A stretch of DNA of 64,000 nucleotides from Akkermansia muciniphila (GTDB lineage: Bacteria; Verrucomicrobiota; Verrucomicrobiia; Verrucomicrobiales; Akkermansiaceae), in assembly GCF_030848305.1 (NCBI RefSeq), contig NZ_CP114598.1:1178001-1242000 (forward strand). Direction: 5' to 3'. A program made the position numbers and the translations under genes. Under the pieces are notes generated by a model. That model did no database searches. It was not told the DNA's origin and saw only the letters and a list, made by a program, of their open reading frames with translations. Positions 59,460 through 64,000 of the stretch are shown here, one piece after another. Each line of letters begins with the position of its first letter. Position 1 is the first letter of the stretch.

Positions 59460-62400
59460 TCAGGAGGTGGCTTTCAATTCCTTCCGCCGGGAGGCAATCC
59501 AGCGGGAAAAGAGTTTGGCTGTGGCCGGAATGATGAGCAGGTTCAGGATGGTGGCCGTCACCAGCCCGCCGAACTGGACGACGGCCAGAGGGCCGAGCAG
59601 TTCGCCTCCGGGCTGGTCAATGGCCCAGATCAGCGGGAGCAGTCCCAGCACGGTAGTCAGGGAAGTCATGATGATGGGGACCACGCGTTCCAGAGAACCT
59701 TCCCGTATGGCTTCCGCGGGTTCCATTCCCTGATGTTCCAGGGCCCGGTACCTGTTGAGCAGAATCAGGCCGCTGCGGATGGCGAAGCCGATGACGGTCA
59801 CGAATCCCACAATGGAAGCCACGGAAAGAATGGGCGGGATATAGGCTTCCCCAAACAGGGAGGCCAGTGTGCCGGGAGAGGCCAGGAAAACGGCTACGAT
59901 GCCGCCCACCAGGCACAGCGGTATGTTCACCAGGGTCAGCATGGCGCGCCGGACGCTTCCCAGTGCGGAGGATAGAAGCAGAACGATGAGCACCATGACG
60001 ATGGTGCCCAGGGCGTAAAGCCGTTGTGAGGCGGATTCCCGCGCTTTGATAGTGCCGTCATAGTCCACGGTACAGCCCATGGCATTCATGACCGGGTCCA
60101 ATTGTTCCCGACAGGCTTTCGCGAGGTCTCCCAGGTTGGAATTGGGGGAGGGATTGCAGGAAATCATGGCTTTCCGCATGGTGTTGTCCCTCAGGATGAG
60201 GTTGGAAACTTCCTCCCGGTACACCTGCGCCACGTCGTCCAGGCGCACGGTTTTTTTGTTAGGGGAAATAAGTTCCAGGTTTTTGACGTCTTCCATGGAC
60301 GTTTTAAGTCTGGGATCAATGCGCAGCACAATGTTCCAATGGTCCTGGTTTTTGATGACTTCTCCCAGTTTTTGTCCGTTCATGGCCGTGGAAACCTGTT
60401 CCGCAGCATTCGCCATGGTCAGGCCGTAGGAAGCCAGGGCTTCCTGATTGTACTGCACGCGGATAGTATCCACCATAATTTCCCGGTTGGCGCGCGCATC
60501 CGCCACTTCCGGCATGTTCTCCAGAATTTCCTTGGCTTTCCGGGCGGCCAGGCGGAGCTGGGGCAGCTCCGTCCCGTAAATGTTGATGGCGATTTCCGAG
60601 TTGGAGCCGGATAAAGCGGAACTGATGCGATGGGCCAGCGGATATCCGATCATGGAGCTGGTGCCGGGAATGCCGTCAATGCATTTTTTGATGGCGGCGC
60701 GCAATTCTTTCTGGTCTTTCTTGAGGTCCACGCGCACGAGCAGTTCGGAGGCGCTGACGGGTTCTGCATGTTCGTCATTTTCCGCGCGGCCCGTGCGCTG
60801 GGTGACGCTGAGAACCCCCGGAATCTGTTCAATGTCTTTCATGACTTTCCGGGAGATACGTTCCGTTTCATCCAGGGAAGTGCCCGGCACCGTGCTGACG
60901 AATACTGTGTAGCAATCCTCGTTGAACGGCGGCAGGAAACTGGTTCCGAATGTGGACCCCAGCCACAGGGCCAGCAGCGTAATGGCTGCCATGATGGCGC
61001 AGACCGTTTTGGAAAAGCGCAGGCAGAATTCCAGAATGGGGGTATAAATGCGCTTAATGAGGCGGGAGCTGAGGGAGTCCCCACTTTCCAGAGTAACGGC
61101 GTTTTTGCTTTTCCTGAACCATATGTAACAGAGTACCGGAGTGATGGTGACAGCTACAATAAGGGAAGAAAGCAGGGCCAGCATGTAGGAGATCCCCAGC
61201 GGCCGGAAAAACTGGCCTTCCAGCCCGGACAGGAAGAGCACCGGAGTGAATACCAGCAGGATGATGACGGAAGAGAAGGAAATGGAGCCTACGATTTCGC
61301 TCTTGGCGTTCATCAGCACTTCATATTTGCTCTTGCGCTTATCCTTCGGCAGGGCGGCGTTCCGGTTCAGGTGCCTCCAGGCTATTTCCACGAAAATGAT
61401 GGCGTTGTCCACCACGTCTCCCACGGCTACGGCCAGGCCGCCCAGGGTCATGATATTGATGGCCAGCCCGAAGACGGGGAACATCATCATTCCGAACAGG
61501 ATGGACAGGGGCATGGAGATCAGCGTGATGATGGCCGTGCGCAGGTTCAGCAGCGTCAGGAAGATAACGATCATGACCACCGCTCCGGCAATGAGGAGGG
61601 TTTCCGTGCCGTTATCCAGGGACATTTCTATGAAATCCGCCTGCCGATAGGCGGTGGTGTGCAGTTTCATTCCCTTGGGAAGCTGGCTTTGGCTGAATTC
61701 CCTGACGGCTGCGTCCACGGCCTGCGTCAGGGCCAGCGTGTTGGCTCCCGGCACCTTCTGCACGGAAAGCACCACAGCGTCTTCCCCCATAAATCCGGCG
61801 TCTCCCCGCCGCGGCGCACCGTCTATCTTGACTTCCGCCACATCCTGAAGCCGGAGTATTCCGGAAGCATGATCCGGAACCAGGGCGCGGTTGAGCTGTT
61901 CAATATTGGCGGTGCGGGTATCCTGCTGAATGGGGAGTTCCTGCCCGGCCACATCCTCCAGATACCCTGCGGGGACGGAGGACTGGGATTCCTGAACAGC
62001 CGTTTTCAGGCTGGAAAGGTCCACCCCTGCCAGTTTGAGTTTATTGGGGTCGTAAATCACCTGGTATTCCGGCAGACGTCCGCCCAGCACCGTGACCTGG
62101 CCCACCCCGGGAATGGCCAGCAGGCGCGTGCGCAACTTGTATTCCGCCAGTTGCCGCATGTCCAGCTTGGAGGTGTCCTTGTCTCCCGTCAGGGCGATGA
62201 GCATGATTTCCCCAGTTATGGAGACGATGGGTGCCAGTTCCGGGGATGTTCCTTCCGGCAGGGATTCCCGGACTGCTCCAAGGCGTTCCGTTACAATCTG
62301 CCGGGCCTGGTAGATATCTTTGTCCCAGTCGAAATCCACCCATACGAAGGAAAGTCCGCTGCCGGAGGAGGAGCGGACGCCCTTGACCCCGGCGGTCCCG

Positions 62401-62618
62401 TTCATGGCGGATTCAATGGGAATGGTGATGTACTGTTCCACTTCTTCCGCAGTAAGTCCGGGGGCTTCCGTCTGGATGGTGACACGCGGAACCTTCAGTT
62501 CCGGGAATACGTCCACGGGAATATTTTTCACCACGAAGATGCTGATGATTGCCAGCGCAATCGTCAGCAGAATCACGGTGATCCTGTTATTCAGGCAGAA
62601 TGAAATTAGAAAGTTCAT
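59460..62618 (-). CDS. RND efflux permease, heavy-metal (CusA/CzcA) type
   Basis: 1052 residues with the twelve-helix RND topology and two large periplasmic loops. The N-terminus (IPVDVFPELKVPRVTIQTEA) and the helix-4 region (TLGGLAVAVGDVVDNAIIFVE) are of the heavy-metal-efflux type rather than the AcrB type. It exports metal ions or small molecules using proton flow, together with a periplasmic adaptor and an outer-membrane channel; the channel gene is not in the window. It lies 89 bases downstream of its adaptor gene. The natural substrate cannot be told from sequence. Confidence 0.92.
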   Translation of the reverse strand: MNFLISFCLNNRITVILLTIALAIISIFVVKNIPVDVFPELKVPRVTIQTEAPGLTAEEVEQYITIPIESAMNGTAGVKGVRSSSGSGLSFVWVDFDWDKDIYQARQIVTERLGAVRESLPEGTSPELAPIVSITGEIMLIALTGDKDTSKLDMRQLAEYKLRTRLLAIPGVGQVTVLGGRLPEYQVIYDPNKLKLAGVDLSSLKTAVQESQSSVPAGYLEDVAGQELPIQQDTRTANIEQLNRALVPDHASGILRLQDVAEVKIDGAPRRGDAGFMGEDAVVLSVQKVPGANTLALTQAVDAAVREFSQSQLPKGMKLHTTAYRQADFIEMSLDNGTETLLIAGAVVMIVIFLTLLNLRTAIITLISMPLSILFGMMMFPVFGLAINIMTLGGLAVAVGDVVDNAIIFVEIAWRHLNRNAALPKDKRKSKYEVLMNAKSEIVGSISFSSVIILLVFTPVLFLSGLEGQFFRPLGISYMLALLSSLIVAVTITPVLCYIWFRKSKNAVTLESGDSLSSRLIKRIYTPILEFCLRFSKTVCAIMAAITLLALWLGSTFGTSFLPPFNEDCYTVFVSTVPGTSLDETERISRKVMKDIEQIPGVLSVTQRTGRAENDEHAEPVSASELLVRVDLKKDQKELRAAIKKCIDGIPGTSSMIGYPLAHRISSALSGSNSEIAINIYGTELPQLRLAARKAKEILENMPEVADARANREIMVDTIRVQYNQEALASYGLTMANAAEQVSTAMNGQKLGEVIKNQDHWNIVLRIDPRLKTSMEDVKNLELISPNKKTVRLDDVAQVYREEVSNLILRDNTMRKAMISCNPSPNSNLGDLAKACREQLDPVMNAMGCTVDYDGTIKARESASQRLYALGTIVMVLIVLLLSSALGSVRRAMLTLVNIPLCLVGGIVAVFLASPGTLASLFGEAYIPPILSVASIVGFVTVIGFAIRSGLILLNRYRALEHQGMEPAEAIREGSLERVVPIIMTSLTTVLGLLPLIWAIDQPGGELLGPLAVVQFGGLVTATILNLLIIPATAKLFSRWIASRRKELKATS

Positions 62619-62707
62619 GGATTTTTGTCGTTAAATACGGGAGATTCAAGGGACTGTTCCAAGGCGTTAGTGGTATTTGTTCCTTAATCTTTCGTTTTGT
62701 ACATCGT

Positions 62708-64000
62708 TTAGTGTTCTCCTTCGTGGAACTGGCCGTCCGCGTGGAAGTGTCCGGCAGCTTTTTTGCTTCCGGCCTCTCCGGTGGGCAGGATGTATTTCAA
62801 TTCATACCCTCCCTTGGTGACGATGGTCTGTCCCGGCATCAGCCCCCTGACGGGCGTTTTTCCCTGCCGGGAGGGCTGCGTTTCCACTTTTTTCATGACA
62901 AATGTGTCGTTCCCGGCCTTGATGAAAACCACGTCGTTCACCCCTACCTTGACGACGGCGCTGTTGGGGACGGGAATAAAGCCCTCCGCGGCGGCGTCAT
63001 CGGAATACAAATCCAGCCGGGCCAGCTGGCCGGCATGCGCCCCTTCCGGCAGGCGGTCCGGAGTGAAATACAGGGCCCGGGACTGGGTGGAGGGATCTAC
63101 CTGTTCGGCTACTCTCAGGGTTCCGTCCAGCAGTTCCGTATTTTTGCCGCTGGTCAGGGCCAGCCGGGCTTTTGCGTAATGGACGGGATCCGCCCCATAA
63201 ATGGTCGTGGAAAATTCCAGATCCCCTTTATTGGTCATGACGAGGGCGGGCGCGCCCTGTTCTCCCCAGGCTCCCTGGGTCATGTTCACGGACTGGACGG
63301 AACCATCCGCCGCTGCGTATATGTAAAGCAGGTTATTTTTCAATACGCCGGATTCCATTACCAGTTTTAATTTATTGTTGCTGGCGGTCAGGGCGGCCCG
63401 GAGGCTGTGGATTTCCGCCTCTTTGAATTGGATGGAAGTATTCAGTTCGCTGTTGCGGGTGCCGATTTTTTCCAACTGGGCCCGGCGTTCCCTGAGGGTG
63501 TTGAGTTCCGCAGCGGCGCGGTCCAGCGCGGCCTGCGCCTGGGCGGCGTTCCCTTCCATTTCCACAATATCCGGGGAAGCCAGCGTGTACAGCAGTTCCC
63601 CTTTGCGCACCTGTTGCGCGGACTTGACGTTGAATGTTACGCGCCCTGCGGCGGGAAGGGCGTATGTGGTCACCGCATGGGGAGGGATGACCATCTGCCC
63701 GTGAAGGGTTTTTGCCGCTCCTTGGGAGGCTTCCGCCACTTTCTCAAAGCGCATGTCCAGGGAATGGCGCGCTTTTTCATCCACATGCACGGGAATCATG
63801 TCTCCCAGTTGGCCGGAATTTTTCCCCTCGTGCTCGTGTTCATGGCTGCTTGTGCAGACCTCTCCTTCCGCGTGCTGGTGGCCTTCCTGTTCATGGTCGC
63901 CTGTGCAGACGGTTCCGTCCGCATGCCTGTGTTCTTCATGGGCATGGCCTTGAGTACAGGTTTCTCCTGCCTTGTGCTGATGGTCGTCATGGCCGTGTTC
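62708..64000 (-). CDS. RND periplasmic adaptor with Cys/His-rich N-terminal repeats (partial, 5' end missing)
   Basis: The frame is open to the right edge; 430 residues are visible. The N-terminal 60 visible residues hold three similar units of about 17 residues, each with a Cys-Thr pair and several His (HKAGETCTQGHAHEE, HADGTVCTGDHEQEG, HAEGEVCTSSHEHEH). The adaptor proper follows: barrel-sandwich hybrid (VIPPHAVTTYALPAAGRVTF), a long coiled coil (about 150-210) and beta-barrel domains. The C-terminus has a further His-rich tail (GHFHADGQFHEGEH). The His/Cys repeats suggest periplasmic metal capture (inference). Confidence 0.88.
   Translation of the reverse strand, partial: EHGHDDHQHKAGETCTQGHAHEEHRHADGTVCTGDHEQEGHQHAEGEVCTSSHEHEHEGKNSGQLGDMIPVHVDEKARHSLDMRFEKVAEASQGAAKTLHGQMVIPPHAVTTYALPAAGRVTFNVKSAQQVRKGELLYTLASPDIVEMEGNAAQAQAALDRAAAELNTLRERRAQLEKIGTRNSELNTSIQFKEAEIHSLRAALTASNNKLKLVMESGVLKNNLLYIYAAADGSVQSVNMTQGAWGEQGAPALVMTNKGDLEFSTTIYGADPVHYAKARLALTSGKNTELLDGTLRVAEQVDPSTQSRALYFTPDRLPEGAHAGQLARLDLYSDDAAAEGFIPVPNSAVVKVGVNDVVFIKAGNDTFVMKKVETQPSRQGKTPVRGLMPGQTIVTKGGYELKYILPTGEAGSKKAAGHFHADGQFHEGEH

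Overview
The window looks like chromosomal DNA of a mucin-degrading Verrucomicrobiota bacterium, most likely an Akkermansia species. This is inferred from several things read together: moderately high GC, a Gram-negative envelope (BamA, an autotransporter, lipoproteins, an RND pump), a large secreted GH31 enzyme carrying FN3, CBM32-like, dockerin-like and cohesin-like modules, a GH20 hexosaminidase beside a Cys-type sulfatase, and house-keeping proteins typical of that phylum. No rRNA, insertion sequence, prophage or CRISPR array was seen. Most start codons lack a Shine-Dalgarno sequence.

Layout. (1) 1-3.1 kb: 3' part of a modular GH31 glycosidase. (2) 3.7-7.3 kb: a stand-alone LytTR regulator followed by five tightly packed genes: two DUF2589 proteins, an unrecognised protein between them, a small zinc ribbon and a small exported protein. 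This is the best candidate for an undescribed system. (3) 7.3-9.0 kb: DUF3820 protein, MenH-like hydrolase, MarC membrane protein. (4) 9.1-11.4 kb: an accessory-looking block. It holds a PA14-like/HExxH protein interrupted by an in-frame TAG and an exported protein that shares a domain with the interrupted protein's C-terminal part. A perfect hairpin precedes the block. (5) 11.8-14.9 kb: anti-sigma-like protein, SGNH hydrolase, and two TPM-like proteins. (6) 15-21.4 kb: Hsp33, cyclophilin, ABC-F ATPase, and a cysS-cupin-EamA operon. (7) 21.5-26.5 kb: GH20 enzyme, sulfatase, a thioredoxin-like lipoprotein and a frameshifted small gene. (8) 26.5-34.7 kb: LepA, a tiny TM2-like protein and an 1865-residue autotransporter with a near-consensus promoter.

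(9) 35-48.2 kb, minus strand: the conserved transcription/translation block tRNA-Thr, tuf, tRNA-Trp, secE, nusG, rplK, rplA, rplJ, rplL, rpoB, rpoC, with a TTGACA-17-TAACAT promoter upstream of tRNA-Thr, hairpins after tuf and rplL, and a clear terminator after rpoC. (10) 48.2-52.9 kb: tig, clpP, clpX, tsaD on the minus strand. (11) 53.1-58.6 kb: bamA, a coiled-coil membrane protein, metF, a membrane-anchored TPR-like protein and a small lipoprotein. (12) 58.7-64 kb: a TetR-type regulator and a heavy-metal-type RND pump whose periplasmic adaptor carries a Cys/His-rich repeat region running off the right edge.

How the genes fit together. The GH31, GH20 and sulfatase are exported and probably take part in stripping host glycans. 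BamA would insert the autotransporter barrel. The ribosomal protein/RNA polymerase block and the tig-clpPX block are standard conserved neighbourhoods. The roles of the DUF2589 operon and the PA14/HExxH block are unknown.
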